A DNA stretch of 64,000 bases from Irpex lacteus (taxonomy: Eukaryota; Basidiomycota; Agaricomycetes; Polyporales; Irpicaceae), in assembly GCA_001986395.2 (NCBI GenBank), contig MQVO02000001.1, forward strand, positions 124,001-188,000, given 5' to 3'. The position numbers and the translations under genes are program-made. The notes below the pieces were generated by a model that saw only the letters and a program-made list of their open reading frames with translations, was not told the origin of the DNA and searched no databases. Positions 12,556 through 24,700 of the stretch are shown one piece after another. Positions within the stretch are counted from its first letter, which is position 1. The number at the start of each line of letters is the position of its first letter.

Positions 12556-13634
12556 ATGTCTCTCCCTCAGCCCGTACCCCCGTCCTGGAAGGTCAGTCTT
12601 GTCATTGTCGTGCACAGCGACGAGGAACTAAAATCGACGCGTAACACGTCTTTATAGGATCTCGGCAAGTCCTCCAACGACTTGCTCGCTCGCGACTACC
12701 CCTTCGGGTTCGTCCAGCTCGAGGTCAAGACCTCCACCCCCTCCAACGTCGCCTTCAAGGTCTCGGGCAAGAACAACGACAAGACCCAGGCCATCGACGG
12801 TGACATCGAGGCAAAATACTCCAACAAGCCGCACGGCGTCACCCTCACCCAGGCATGGACCACCTCCAACCTCGTCCGTACCACCCTCGAGGCAGAGAAC
12901 CACCTCGCAAAGGGATTGAAGTTCGACTTGAACACTACCCTCGCTGGTAACGGCAGCGCCAAGTCCGCCGCTCTCACCTCGGTGTACAAGCAGCCCGGTC
13001 TGCACACCCGTGCCGTCTTGGACTTGTTCAAGGTACGCACTCTCACTCATTTTTCACCTCACCTCAAAAAAACGCGTTTCTGACCTATTAAATGCGCGTC
13101 CTAGGGCCCAACTCTCACCGCAGACACCGTCATCGGCCGTGACGGCTTCCTCCTCGGTGCCGAGGCCGCCTACAACGTGACCGAGGGCAAAGTCACCCGC
13201 TACGCCGCCGCCGCCGGCTTCTCCGCACCCGAGTACGCCGTCACCCTCCAGGCCCTCAACAACCTCAACACCTTCTCCGCCTCGTACTACCACCGCGTCT
13301 CGGCTGATGTCGAGGCTGGTGCAAAGGCTATCTACGACACTAAGGCTACCACTCAGGGTGTCAACTTGGAGGTTGGCGTCAAGTCGTACGTAGTTTTTCC
13401 TTCTCTTCTTCCCAAACGCGAGTTTAATGGACTGTATGCAGGTACCTCGACTCCGCCGCCTTCGTCAAGGCCAAGATCAACAACAGCGGTGTCCTCGGCC
13501 TCGGGTACACCCAGGCTCTGCGCCCCGGCGTCCGCGCCTCCTTCGGTCTCGCTCTCGACACTAACCGCTTGAACGAGGCTGTTCCCTCGGGACCTGCGCA
13601 CAAGTTTGGTGCGAGCATCACGTTCGAGGGTTGA
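12556..13634 (+). CDS. por1: Mitochondrial porin VDAC
   Basis: Voltage-dependent anion channel of the mitochondrial outer membrane, a 19-strand beta barrel passing ATP/ADP and small anions. Four exons: 12556-12591 (MSLPQPVPPSWK), 12658-13032, 13105-13385 and 13442-13634; all splice phases fit. The N-terminal segment DLGKSSNDLLARDYPFG is the amphipathic helix typical of fungal porins. VDAC-like alternating beta strands follow, with GLKFDLNTTL and, in exon 4, the eukaryotic porin signature region YLDSAAFVKAKINNSGVLGLGYTQALRPGV. The C-terminus HKFGASITFEG closes the barrel. Length is about 290 residues, as usual. Codon use in exons 2 and 3 is strongly C-ending, consistent with a highly expressed gene. 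Part of its 3' flank recurs downstream of carboxypeptidase copy 1 (see findings). Confidence 0.95.
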
Positions 13635-14027
13635 GGCGAGTATCACGTTCGAGGGGCGAGTGTAGTGGAAAAGTTGCATTTGGGATTTGTACACGCAGGG
13701 AGAGAGAGACATTTGAGTGTTTGAGGATTACACTACTAATGCAATATGTTTTCGGGCATTCGTCTGCCATTGAGGAAGTGTGTTCTGTTGTGGGAATTGC
13801 CGTCATGGCCGAGGATTTGAGTTGGCGCTGTGAGGTGCGCTGTATCTCGAACCACCACCATCTGCTGAATAAGTATGACCTTGAGCATTGTCCACCATTG
13901 CTGTAAGTACGATTTCCCCTTCAAACCATCGGTCTACGTTTTGATTCATAAGCTGCAAAGTCCAGGAATTATCATATGCATATCTGCTCCCGCCGGTCGA
14001 TGTTCCCCGTTCATGCTTATGACGGGA

Positions 14028-14119
14028 GAGAATCTGGAGATAAAGCCACAATGCACATGGCTAGGCACTGTACGCCGAGTCTAACGGGTCATGTACATGA
14101 CCATGAGCTGCGGTTGCGA
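14028..14119 (+). promoter_or_regulatory. Conserved promoter blocks upstream of carboxypeptidase copy 1
   Basis: Two blocks are shared with the copy 2 upstream region: GAGAATCTGGAGATAAA at 14028-14044, and GAGCTGCGGTTGCGA at 14105-14119. In copy 2 they lie at 26429-26445 and 26509-26523, in the same order and with similar spacing to the ATG. The first contains a GATAA core, the binding site of GATA-type nitrogen regulators in fungi. Conservation could simply reflect recent duplication, so function is inference. Confidence 0.4.
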
Positions 14120-14194
14120 GCCTGAAGTTGTCTTAAACGTATGGCTTGAACATCTACCACCCACCACATCTTATCCCTCTCCTTCCTTCTCAAG

Positions 14195-16595
14195 ATGCTA
14201 TGGACAGCCGTCCTCACGACTTCTCTATCCATCCTCTTCCTCAGCGTACGCGTACGCGCAACTCAACCTCAACAACAAGCTTTCTCCAGCACATACGGAG
14301 ACCAGGCGAACGTATTCGACTTCTCCGCGTTTGGGTCCCTGGACGCGCTCTCCGAGGACGTGTACACCAGTTTAAGACACCCGCTTGTTCCGGGGTATGG
14401 ACTGAGAGTTAAGAAGAGTGGGGTTTGTGGTGGGGGTGTTAAGTGAGTTACATCCTCGGTGGAAGTGACTGACATTGTTGAATAAAACGATTAACACTTG
14501 TTTGAACTTCGTAGTGCGTATACAGGCTACATCGACATCGCCGCCCGGCACCTCTTCTTCTACTTCTTCGAAAGTCGACACGACTCGAGCACGGACGATG
14601 TTATTTTCTGGACGAACGGAGGGCCTGGGTGTAGTTCGTCTGTGGGGTTGTTTATGGAGCATGGTGTGTTTATCTTCTACGTTCCCTTCTCCTGGTCATT
14701 TCTCTCTCGAGTCAAGTTTGTTAACTGGAGAGAGTTGATGTGTAGGACCGTGCAGAGTGACGGGCCCGAACGAGACTGCGTATCACCCGTACTCGTGGAA
14801 CGAGGTCGCCAATGTATTCTACATAGACCAGCCTATTGGAACTGGGTTCTCGTATGCAGAGTTTGGGGAGTACGTCGTAAGTACCGTGTCTAGCTCCCCT
14901 TGACGTTAACTTTCTTCCATCCAGCCACCATTGATGTTCAAAACTGATTATATGTATGGCGTAGAGCACGACAGAAGAAGCGGCACGAGACATCGGCGCG
15001 TTCATGCTCTTATTCTTTGAGCACTTTACTTCGTTCCAGGGAAGAGCGTTCCATATGGCGGGCGAATCGTACGGTGTAAGTCATCCCTTAATGACATTCC
15101 TTATCCGCTTGCACAAGTTTACGATGATGTCTACACAGGGTCGAGCAGTACCAACGTACGCAGCCTATATCATCGACCAGAACAAACGGCTCGCTGAGGT
15201 AGGTGTAGAACCTATCAATCTCAAGTCTATCATCCTAGGTGAGTTGTAGTTCTCAGCATCTGATGATTGCGATTGGATATCGACGAACTGTCTTCGTAGC
15301 GAATGGGTGTACCGACGTGTCGGTGATGTTGCCTTCGTTGTACGACGCTAGTTGTGAGCATCACTCTGCTCCGCCTGTCATCGATATAAGGTATGCTTGT
15401 TGTTATTTTGAGGCTACTAGTATGTTCAGAACGTTAGGCAACATGGTTTCATGTGCCCAAGGCCTCACGTTCTGAACCTAGCTGTAACCTTGCACATGTG
15501 CGTTTGATGTACTGAATGTTTCACAAAGCACATGTGTAGCTCTCAAACGCATGGTGAGTCCTTAAACTATAACTCTATATGTCCTTACTTCTAAACCGTT
15601 TACAACCTCTAATCACTTTTATGACCTCCAGCTCCCCCGATGCAAGACCTGGCTGCAAGAAGCATGTTATGATACTACCGACGCCATCAGCTGTAAGGCT
15701 GCGTATGACTTTTGCGCACAGCTGGCCACTGCATACGAAGAGACGGGTAAATTACTTGGCTGTCATCATAAGTCTGAACGCTCATGCTTACTCTCAGGTT
15801 ACAACCCGTTTGATATTACCAAGAAATGGTAAGATCCATCTCATAGCTTGTGTCCCGCCTCTCACCGGTCTGCATACAGCGATGGAGACTACGGAGAAAA
15901 CCCTTGCTACCCCACCAAAAGGTATGTCCTCCCATTTCCACCACCACCCACCACGTTGAATGATGACCACTCCCATCCTTACAGACACATCTCCACATAC
16001 CTCGCTCAACCCTCCATCCAACAAAAGCTAGGCGTAGACCAATACCCCAGCAAACCCGAACGATTCATAGGATGCAACTTGGACGTCGTCCAGCGGTTCG
16101 GAGCTACGTTGGATAACATCTTCCCTGCGGATATCTACATTGAGCAGTTACTCGAACGAGGCGTCAAGGTGTTAGTTTATGCGGGAGACGTAGATTGGAT
16201 ATGTAATTGGGTGAGCAATCCCTCTCGCACTCGTCTGGTTGGAACTTGGTGCTCATGTATGATGTCGTAGATTGGCAACGAAGTCATGACGCTCAAGCTA
16301 TCATGGCATGGACAGGAGGAATTTACCTCACAGCCTCTTCGTGCGTGGAACGTCACGTCCGACTCTGGTGTCTTGGGGACGTACGAGGCTGGGCTCACGC
16401 GCAGCGTTGGGCCTCTCACCTTTGCTACTGTGCATGGTGGTGGTCATATGGTCTGTACTTCAAGTCTTATTTCGGACCTTTTGGATGAGACTGCACGCTG
16501 ACTCTGCGTTGCCATATACTTGTTAGACACCGTATGACCGACCTCTTGAGAGCTTGGAGTTGATAAAACGGTGGCTTGCTGGTGAAGACTTGTAG
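14195..16595 (+). CDS. Secreted serine carboxypeptidase S10, copy 1
   Basis: Carboxypeptidase Y-like exopeptidase (MEROPS S10) removing C-terminal residues, probably secreted: the N-terminus [22 protein letters not shown] is a signal peptide. About 13 exons give roughly 510 residues. Visible landmarks are [19 protein letters not shown], the oxyanion motif [37 protein letters not shown], the nucleophile motif [11 protein letters not shown] (Ser about residue 210), a Cys-rich middle ([16 protein letters not shown]), [11 protein letters not shown] with the catalytic Asp before W, and TVHGGGHM with the catalytic His. The last exon is [22 protein letters not shown]. The motif after the nucleophile is GESYGGR rather than the CPY-type GESYAG. 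No stop or frameshift is visible in the assembled exons. It is closest to copy 2. Confidence 0.9.
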
Positions 16596-16979
16596 CTGTG
16601 TATGGTGCCCAGTGCTCAACTACATTATCTCGGCCAGCTGAGCAGCAGACACTCTCAGGAAGAAACTCTTACACATCCGCTACAGAAAGCCACTGCATGT
16701 ACATTTCGAGGCTCCACAGGCACTGGCAGGCAACATCCGACACCAGTCGACGTCTTCTGCCCAAGCCTGCATGGAACCTACTGGTTAGTACTGTAGTACC
16801 AGAATCATGTACGGTTGCATCGGAGAGAAGGAGTTTCTGTCATTTGAGTGGTTTTAGATGACACTACAAATGCGATATATATTCGGCTATTCGCTTGATG
16901 AAGTGTGTGTTATGTCGTGGAATACGCTATAGCAATTCAAGCTCAAGGTTTGAGTTGACGCTTACTTACTGTGACTAAG
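16596..16979. other. Spacer after copy 1 with duplicated VDAC 3' flank
   Basis: No gene. About 16840-16975 aligns with 13710-13835, the region just downstream of the VDAC stop. Shared runs are CATTTGAGTG, ACACTAC.AATGC.ATAT, TTCGG.xATTCG, GAAGTGTGT and TTTGAGTTG.CGCT, roughly 70% identity by eye. This places a duplication boundary in the VDAC 3' flank. Confidence 0.65.
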
Positions 16980-17014
16980 TGGATGCCTACCCGTAAGCCT
17001 TTTAGGATTTAGAG
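16980..17014 (+). repeat. Left outer terminal inverted repeat
   Basis: 34-35 bp matching the reverse complement of 26140-26173. The first 18 bases are identical. The inner half differs by one indel and one or two substitutions and ends in the shared AGGATTTAG. Confidence 0.85.
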
Positions 17015-18645
17015 ACCTCTAGATTTATATCTCCGCCTGGATCGATGTAAACGCTCATGTCGGATTGGCACGTCAGCGGATGCCGAATTGATGGTTTAGC
17101 GGCACGAAGAACCCAAGAAGCGCTTACTGTCAACGTGGTCACGGTCTGGCCGCCAGTTGCTCGACTACTACTGTATCCAGCATATAGTATTGAGTAACTC
17201 ACCATAGAACCCATCCGTAGATATGAGATTTAAACGCACACAACAGGTGAAGGTGACGTCGCGATGAGGTTGATATTTCAGGGACTGTATGAGGGACGTA
17301 TGTAATGCGGTCGTGCCAGGCAGCTGGAGCAAGGCAAGCATTCGTACAGAACATATCGGAGCGAGAGGGCACTGTATAGGCCAGGTTTCAAAAACATGCG
17401 CCTTGGCAATATAATGTTTGAGAATGCTAGCAAGGTTTAGGCAAGTGGGAGTCTGTGAGTCTGTATGAGACCAGCCGGAGTTGCTCGAGTCTTGCCAGTG
17501 GCAGGCTTGCCATCCTCGAGTCTGTATGAAAAATTAAGTACTACGTAGACGTACAATATCACTTACAGTACATTTACTAATACTGTTGTATATCAGTGCG
17601 ATGTCTCTGAGAAATGGAAAAGGTTCTTCGTCCCGGAGGCTGCTGCTACCGTGACGGCAAGAAGTGCACTGGCACTGGCAGGACTGCGGGGATAAGCGCT
17701 GGCCTGGAGAGTTGGGTGGTACCTATCGTCTCGAAGGCCTCTCTATCGCGTAAGTAACACATATAAACCGCTTACTGTGTGTGTGTATCCTTTTGTCACA
17801 CCTTAGAACGCCGGGTTATTTCCCAAGCCACATTGTTGATATTCTGCGAGCTAGAGCCTAGCGGTGAATGGCCGATTGAACTTGCTAGCCTCGGTTCGAC
17901 AGTGGCCTGCGTAAACTTGATTCGTGCGACATTTAATTCCTTGAGTATGTCAGCAAACACTCGATATAATCGTTTCTCGATGTGCTACGATTCGATGAGC
18001 GAATCAGGACCACGCCTCCCCGAGCATTGTAATCATCAATGTATATGGAGAATTGACTGATCGCTTACCGGACAGTGGCATAGTGGCCACATAACCCACG
18101 GCATTACATGTGAGCATATCCCGTTCACAGAATACCTTGGTGCGGCGATGTCACCGCCATGGCACGTCTCACTCCTCAGAGTATGCGCGAGACCGTGTCC
18201 AACCCTCTGGAGTCAGCCATCGCATGAGGCTACTGTCAGGAGGCGTCGAACTTGCCTGAAAGTTGTGTTTATCACGATACTTCGCACGAAACCTGTTCTG
18301 TGGCCACCAAGAGGTCACCACGCCTACCTATGTGCACATAAGTTCAACGTTGAAGGAGAGATGTGTAAGCGCCGAGACCCAAACAAGTCTCTAACCGTTA
18401 GAATCTGAGGAGGCCAAGCTTGACCGACACAGATTCTAGCTTTAGGGAGAGGTTTAGACGACGACATGTGCGACGGCATGCAGCGGCATGGGTGATGCGC
18501 TGATGCTGGTGCATTTATCTAGATGATCTGATTATGTCATAAAACGGCTCAGCGGCATGCACTTCGGGCAATAAACCTCAAACCCCGCTAGGACGCTCCC
18601 ATCACGATGTTCATTCTCCGAAAGCATTTAGAGAGCCCTAAATCC
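17015..18645. mobile_element. 1.6 kb non-coding insertion inside the left terminus
   Basis: At the right end of the element, the outer repeat and the subterminal block are contiguous. On the left they are separated by this 1.63 kb, so it reads as an insertion. Its own ends look weakly inverted: GGATTTAGAGACCTCTAGAT at the left, and GGATTTAGGGCTCTCTAAAT at the right when read on the minus strand. A possible short duplication, TAG, flanks it. There is no convincing gene inside; a GAGTCTGTATGA motif occurs twice near 17456-17530. It could be a non-autonomous (MITE-like) element or an unrelated insertion. Confidence 0.45.
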
Positions 18646-18804
18646 TAGACTCGCCAGCCAGATCCGATCACAAGCCGCCACGTGCCTCCATCAAAGACAT
18701 CAAAGGGAGGCGCGAGCTTGCGAGCGGACTGGTAAAACTTGTGCGTGAAACGAGACCCCCCTCGAAGCGCCGGACCGTGTGAAACTATACTTAGAATTAT
18801 CGCG
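18646..18804 (+). repeat. Left subterminal inverted repeat
   Basis: Pairs with 26008-26138 on the opposite strand. The inner 68 bp (18737-18804) is about 88% identical, including ACCCCCCTC and AAGCGCCGGACCGTGTGAAACT. The outer part is diverged and about 28 bases longer on the left. Confidence 0.8.
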
Positions 18805-18952
18805 TGTTTCGCTCGCCTTTCATCGACGTTCTCACTGTATACATCCTCACCACCACGTCGTACACGCAAATTCATTAATAAAGACTTTTGATTATTACTA
18901 CAAGAATCAAGTATGAGCAAGAATTGGAGAGAAATATGCAATGGTACGTCTA

Positions 18953-21594
18953 CTATTCTGGGTGCGGGTTTGGAGGAGGACTATAGAATGGCGGAGGATG
19001 AGCAGTTGCAGGTGGATGTTGGCTCGGAGCCTCAGGAGGATTGGTGTAATGGTAAGCGACAGGACGGTACATTGGATAATAGGGCGCAGGTTGCCTGTAG
19101 GCAGGTGTATATGGAGCGTTTTGACCTCCTTGGGACCACAGCCACTGCTGCCACTGTGGGACCGCCATCGGTACACTATCCATAGGACCTTGTGGCGGGT
19201 TGTTCTCAGCATAAGAAAGGCCTGTGAAGGCCGCTCTGTGTGACGGATGGGGGTAGAGTGTTGCGGGCACGGAGCGGGCGTGTTCTAGAGGTGGAACTTG
19301 AACGTGCGAGCGAGGTGGAAATACATGACTGGGACCAGGGGCAGTTCCGCTGTAGGACATACCGGTATGCACAGGTGACTGAGTGGCGTTGGTAGATGAC
19401 CCTTCGGCACCAGTGCTTTCCGGCGAAGGCGAAGGCACAATCACAGGAGGCTGCAACTCGGAGCGAGGTTCGACATTCTCTGTAGCTCGGGGCCTCTTCG
19501 CTGATCCACTTGCAGATTCGGTTTGTTCGTTTACAGCGCGTTTAGGCTTCCGGGGCGGCTTAGGGACTGGCGTGAACGTCACGTCAACGTCCTTAGTGTG
19601 CGCGATTAATTCGTCACTATAACGGCTCCACCATGGCCACTGGGTACTCAGTATCGACGCCAGAGCATCCTGCGTCAACGGCCCTACGGACGACAGATGT
19701 AAGACATCTTCATCGCTAAGGATGGCTGTTGAGTCCAGTGGCGAATACCTGTGATCTCGCTCGAAGATCACATCACGCCATTCCTCTAGTCGCAAACACA
19801 TCGGCTCGAAAGGAAGGCCCTTCCGCAACACTTTCGCCTTTGTGAGTGGCTTGGCCGGGGAAGACGGGCGTGTGCGGTCCAACAGCGACGGTGAGCAAAT
19901 ATCACAACACGGTACAGTAGGTGCTAATGTTCGGGTTAGCAGGTGGTGGAGTCTGACATTGCTTCTGCTTACCTAGCTTTTGAGTAGACTCGAAGATCTG
20001 GGCCCATATCTTTCGCCGACACGTTACGCTCTGCACGAAGACTAGAAGGCCCTCATCTGCGGCGCAAACGTCCAGTACTGGTGCCTTCCCGACGGGTACG
20101 TTGTCATTACCGCTGCTTCCACCACGCTTCACCCCATGGCTGATAGCCCACTCCTTTAACACGGCTTTCTCTGCTAACGTCTGCTTCCCCTTGCCTTTTC
20201 TTCCACGCGAAGGTTCGTTCTCACCGGATGGCAAGACAGCATACACAGAAGGCTCGACCAGCAGCACTGCAAGCCCCTGCTGACCCTTGCCTCGTGCTGC
20301 ACGCCCAGCCCGTTGGATGAAATTTGACAACGTTTGTGGTAACTTCCACTGGACAATCACGCGGATGTCAGGTATATTGCAGCCCTGTTAACCACGTAAG
20401 TAAGCGACTCATCCGATTAACGCTTGTTCTCACCATTCCGGCTGCTTCAGTGCATATCATAATCCGTATCCCACCGTCACGAAACTTCTCCATCGCCTTC
20501 TGTCGATACGGTAAGGAGAGGCGAGCGTTGTACGGCCGTATGGTGTTTCCAGCAAGCTCGGGATTGCGCTCCCGCAGGACATGGCGTAGATGTCGGATAA
20601 TTTCAGCTCCAGTATCTATGCTGTCCACGTAAATCCACGTTTTAGGTATGTCCTCAATAGAAGTGATCGTGTCCGGCAGAGTGAAATCGAGATCCGAGTA
20701 AGTGTTCATGGGGTTCTGACATGCACGTACGACGAGAGAGATATTTGGCCGGTCATTGCCTATATCGATAAACTTGGAATGCCCTTTCGCGAAATGCAGT
20801 TTCGCTTGGATATCACGTCGGACACGAGCGGTCAGGGTAGCCGAAACGGCAACAACGGGAGTAGACGCAGGTAGGAAAGCTCGTAGGATTCCAAGTGTCC
20901 CGTACTTCTTGCGGAACAGGGCACCCCAATGCGATACGCAGTGGGCCTCATCAACAAAGAGCGAAATGATTCTGCGTGCGAATTTCGGGTTGCGAAGAAG
21001 TTTGTCGATGAAGGTTCGTGTCTGCATCATCTCTGGCGAGGCAAGGATCACTTGATATTTTCCTTCTAGAATGTCCTTTACGAGCATAGGTTAGTAGCTG
21101 ATTTCTCAAGCATACATATATCTACGTACTTTCACTACTGTAGGGGACAAGGCACCGTTCTTGCTATGGATTGATATTGCTTCCAGCCCGAACTCCGTCT
21201 TGAATGTGTCAACCTAGAAAGATAGAGCATGAGTTAGCTTTCTTAAGGCAGATAATTATAACGTCTCGAATTGTTGAATTACCATCTCTTCGGCCAGTTG
21301 GATGAGAGGTGTTGCAACTAGTGTTATACTATTTGGCATCCACACATGTGGCCCGGCGGCAAGTGTCGTCTTTCCTGCACCAGTTGAAGCATGCACGAGC
21401 AGATCAGTGCCCTCAATTTGAGCCTTTATTGCTTCTAATTGAAAGTCATACGGTTCACGTTTGAACGCGATACATAGCTTGTGTCGTAACTCTTCAATTT
21501 GCTCAGGCGTGAGCTGTTTTCGTTGCTGAGCAGCTGTGGCAGATTTACGAGAACCCCATTGCGGAGATTTCGGTTTGCGGCCGTTACGCTTCAT
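18953..21594 (-). CDS. RecQ-type superfamily 2 DNA helicase of the element
   Basis: ATP-dependent helicase, predicted to act on DNA during movement or copying of the element (inference). Exons in order: MKRNGRKPKSPQWG.., REPYDFQLEAIKAQIEGTDLLV with Walker A ASTGAGKTT, VATPLIQLAEEM; VDTFKTEFGLEAISIH; ILASPEMMQ, Walker B FVDEAHCVSHWG, motif III VSATLT, YVDSIDTG; then GCNIPDIRVIVQWKLPQ with motif VI FIQRAGRAARG. A RecQ-like zinc-binding region follows (CRRKIW..PTVPCCDICSPSLLDRTRP), then a long Pro/Ser/His-rich tail ending at 18953. About 800 residues, frame open throughout. DEAHCVSHWG is the RecQ hallmark. Similar helicases are abundant in agaricomycete genomes. It is divergent from the DUF6589-type gene. 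Confidence 0.85.
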
Positions 21595-21787
21595 GGTGTA
21601 TTTGAGTCCGAGTGAGTAGAGAGAGTGAGAGTAGGGGAGACCGAAGAGCAAGCCGAAAAAAGTGCTCAGCCCTCGATCACTATCAGCGGAAGCAAATATT
21701 TTATTTAGTGCCTTGAGTCAGGCTGCGGTGGACCAAATCATCTACTACTCATACCCGTACACCATTCGTCTGGGACAAGCCTTTAAT
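21595..21787. promoter_or_regulatory. Shared divergent promoter inside the element
   Basis: 193 bp separate the helicase ATG (minus, 21594) from the inferred ATG of the DUF6589-type gene (plus, 21788). Both promoters must lie here. It holds AT-rich stretches such as AAATATTTTATTTAGTG, and no unmistakable TATA box. Confidence 0.5.
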
Positions 21788-24700
21788 ATGCAGAACATTC
21801 CTACAAGTCTACCACCGAGTCCACGGTGAGCGCAATCAGTACACCTTGGTGGCCAAGATTGAGCGCTTACCCTTATTATTTCTGGCGCCGGCAGCACCCC
21901 ACGTCGACGAGGCCGCTCTCAGGAGCCTCCTGCTACACCCACAAAATATAACAGGTTGCCTGGCGAACATTCACATGATGGTTACGACAGTGATCCTACT
22001 AGCCAGCTTGGTAGTTCGCCGATAGTTGGAACTGAAGCTGAGCGAGAAGCAATTCGGAAGAAGAAATCGCAGAAAGCACGAAAGAAAACTATGTCAGTAT
22101 TCTATGAGGAGCGGAGGGAACGACTGAGATGGAGAAATGAGAGTACTCGCCACAACACTCAAATAGAGATGCTGGATCCATTCGCCGTGCCTGCCAGTGG
22201 CTCTACACCACGCCCCGGTGAAGCAACGCAGGGTCCGTCCACTGTGCCTACTAACTCTGCGCCGATTCCCGAGGCGAGTTCGACGAAGGTGTTTGAAGAC
22301 ATCCTAGCCCAACTAGACAATGCGGGCAATACGTGGGGAGACTTCATCGAGTGGGTGTCGGACCCTTTCTCGTCATGCCCCGCACACAACCGCTATGACG
22401 GGTTCTTTCGTAACAAAGAGCAGGTACATCGAGTCTTGACGCACTGGGTTTCGAGGCGCAACTGCAAGACCGGGAGGGAAGAAGTTCATAAGTGGACCGT
22501 CAAGTATCTGTGTCGGCAGATCTCTCGAGAAGGCGACACCGTTACCAAGAGTAACCTCTTGCAATCCCGCACCATGCCAATTAATCAGGCATTCGTCTCA
22601 GGCTTCAGTCTCCTTGGTCTATACAGGAAACTCTCGATGATGTGTCCTATCACAACGTCGCTTCTGCGCAAGTTGGCTACCACGCCAAGGCAGGAGCCTG
22701 AGCTAGCGAAGAATGAGAACACGGAACAGCGTAAACAGCATGTGAGTGTACAGTAAGAACTTACCTACTGCAGTGTACTTATGAGCTGTCGTCTTATTCA
22801 GCGCGTGGGGACATCTATGTTGATTCTGCTGGGCGAGCGTAGTCAGCAAAATAGCTACTTCAAGCATATAATCGCACTTTACCTGTACGCCACCGGAGCC
22901 TCTCGCCAAGCAATCAGTGTCACTGCACATCTCGGTGTTGGCAGTTCCTATGCAACCATCGCCGCTGAAGGAGACAAAGCTAGAGGATCTCAATTCGTGA
23001 TATCTGAGTCGACATCTAAACACGCCACAGACTTGGAAGGCAGCCATGACACCAATAATGATACGTCACCACTTGCTACCTCCTTAGGTTCAGAACCACT
23101 GCAGAGCGAAGCGCAAAGTATCGCGGTGGCCTCTGATGACAACAGTGACTCCGGGGCTGAGTCCGGCGATGCGTCCTCATCAGACATCGACGCTGAAGTC
23201 CTTGCAGGCCCTAAGAAGTCACGTAACGATTTTTGGGAAGCGGAGGACACGGACAGCGAAAGTGAAGAGGAATCATTGTTCAGTAAGGTGTGTCGTGTAC
23301 CATGCACTCGATAAAACTGTTAAATACTTACCTTGATGTATTACCCCGGTACAGAGCATGAAGGGCAAAAACAAGATGGGGACCCGCACCGAGAGCGCAC
23401 CGCAGCCATCAGGAACACACACAGCGCCAAGTTCGTCCAGCGATTCACCTTCTTCTCCTCCAGTCAAGAAAAGAAAATACTACGACGGTTTATTGCTTCG
23501 TCTCTCCACCGCATGTCGTGCAGCTGCTAGGCAAGCTGCCCACAGTGCTCCCGTCGCGCATGTCTATGACAACATTAATTGGATAATCAAGATCGCAGAG
23601 CAAATCCTAGGACGCTCTCAAGCACAAGAGAACGGCACTTGTGCCACTATATTTCCTTTATTTGAGGCGCGGCGCGAGGACATGACCACCAAGGCACTCT
23701 TAGATTCGATAGATACAGCTATGCCTCTGGCCCTCAGCGATATCGTTCTTACTGCAGACGAACAGGAGTTCCATCGCAGATGCATCATTCACACAGTTCT
23801 GCGAGCTCTTGTAGACTACGGTGGTGAGCACTTCAACCGCTTCAAGAAGGACGTCGAAAACTGTAGACCCGACAGCGATGACAAAATTCCGCTACACAAG
23901 ACGGATGTGTATCCGCTCCCGGCAATGAACATCAACGAGTCGTCTATTACTGGCAACGCCGAAGTCATGGAAGCGATATTCGAGGAACTAAAGCAGCCCA
24001 TTACAGAGCCGAGCTTCATGGACGAGGTCCGCATCGTTTGTGGTGACCAGCTCTCCGTGACAAACTTACGCTCTGTGACGTCTAACCGAGCAGGTGACGA
24101 CGCCCCGCGAATACATTTGCGAACATTGTCACCATTCCTGGCCTATTTCACGCTCAGATTCACATACTCGCTGGTTCACTTGAAGCGCACTGGGGAAGTG
24201 CAGAAGGCCCGCAAGATCCCGGATCGCTTCACTCTCACAACACAGTCTTGGGTCGCAAACCTATCGTAATCTCATCCCTCCCTCCCTATCGAACATGTCG
24301 TGACCTCGTCTTTGTGTCTCTATACGCACGCATCCTTCGCTGCCTCGAACTAGTTTCTGGGTGCGATTCGCTGGATGATTACGCTCAATCGGTCACATTC
24401 GATCAACTATACACTCACGCATCTCAGATTGTTGACCAATATGCTACAGCGCAAGTCTCGACGAAGCTTCGTGCAGCACGTGCGAGGGAGCTGCGAAAAC
24501 CGGAGTCTGAACGAACGGGCGCAGGAGATGTCGTTTTTGAGAACGCAGTGCTCTTCATGCGCGATGCCTTGCTCGTGCGTGAGTTCACTAACGCGATCAA
24601 AGCAGGTGACTCTGGTCGGATCATCCTCTGCCTCAAGATCTTTGCTATGAGCTATCGCGGTTGCGGACGCACGAAGTATGCACATGAGATGTTCCATATC

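Noticed and set aside
18953..21594. Telomere-linked RecQ helicase marking a chromosome end
   Set aside because: No telomeric or subtelomeric repeats nearby; housekeeping genes on both sides and terminal inverted repeats fit a mobile element better.
24093..24112. Programmed -1 frameshift in the DUF6589-type gene
   Set aside because: No X-XXY-YYZ slippery heptamer at the overlap; a simple indel is the simpler reading.
24093..24160. Intron GTGACG..CTCAG explaining the frameshift
   Set aside because: It would remove the PGLFHAQ segment that fits the family and continues in the other frame.
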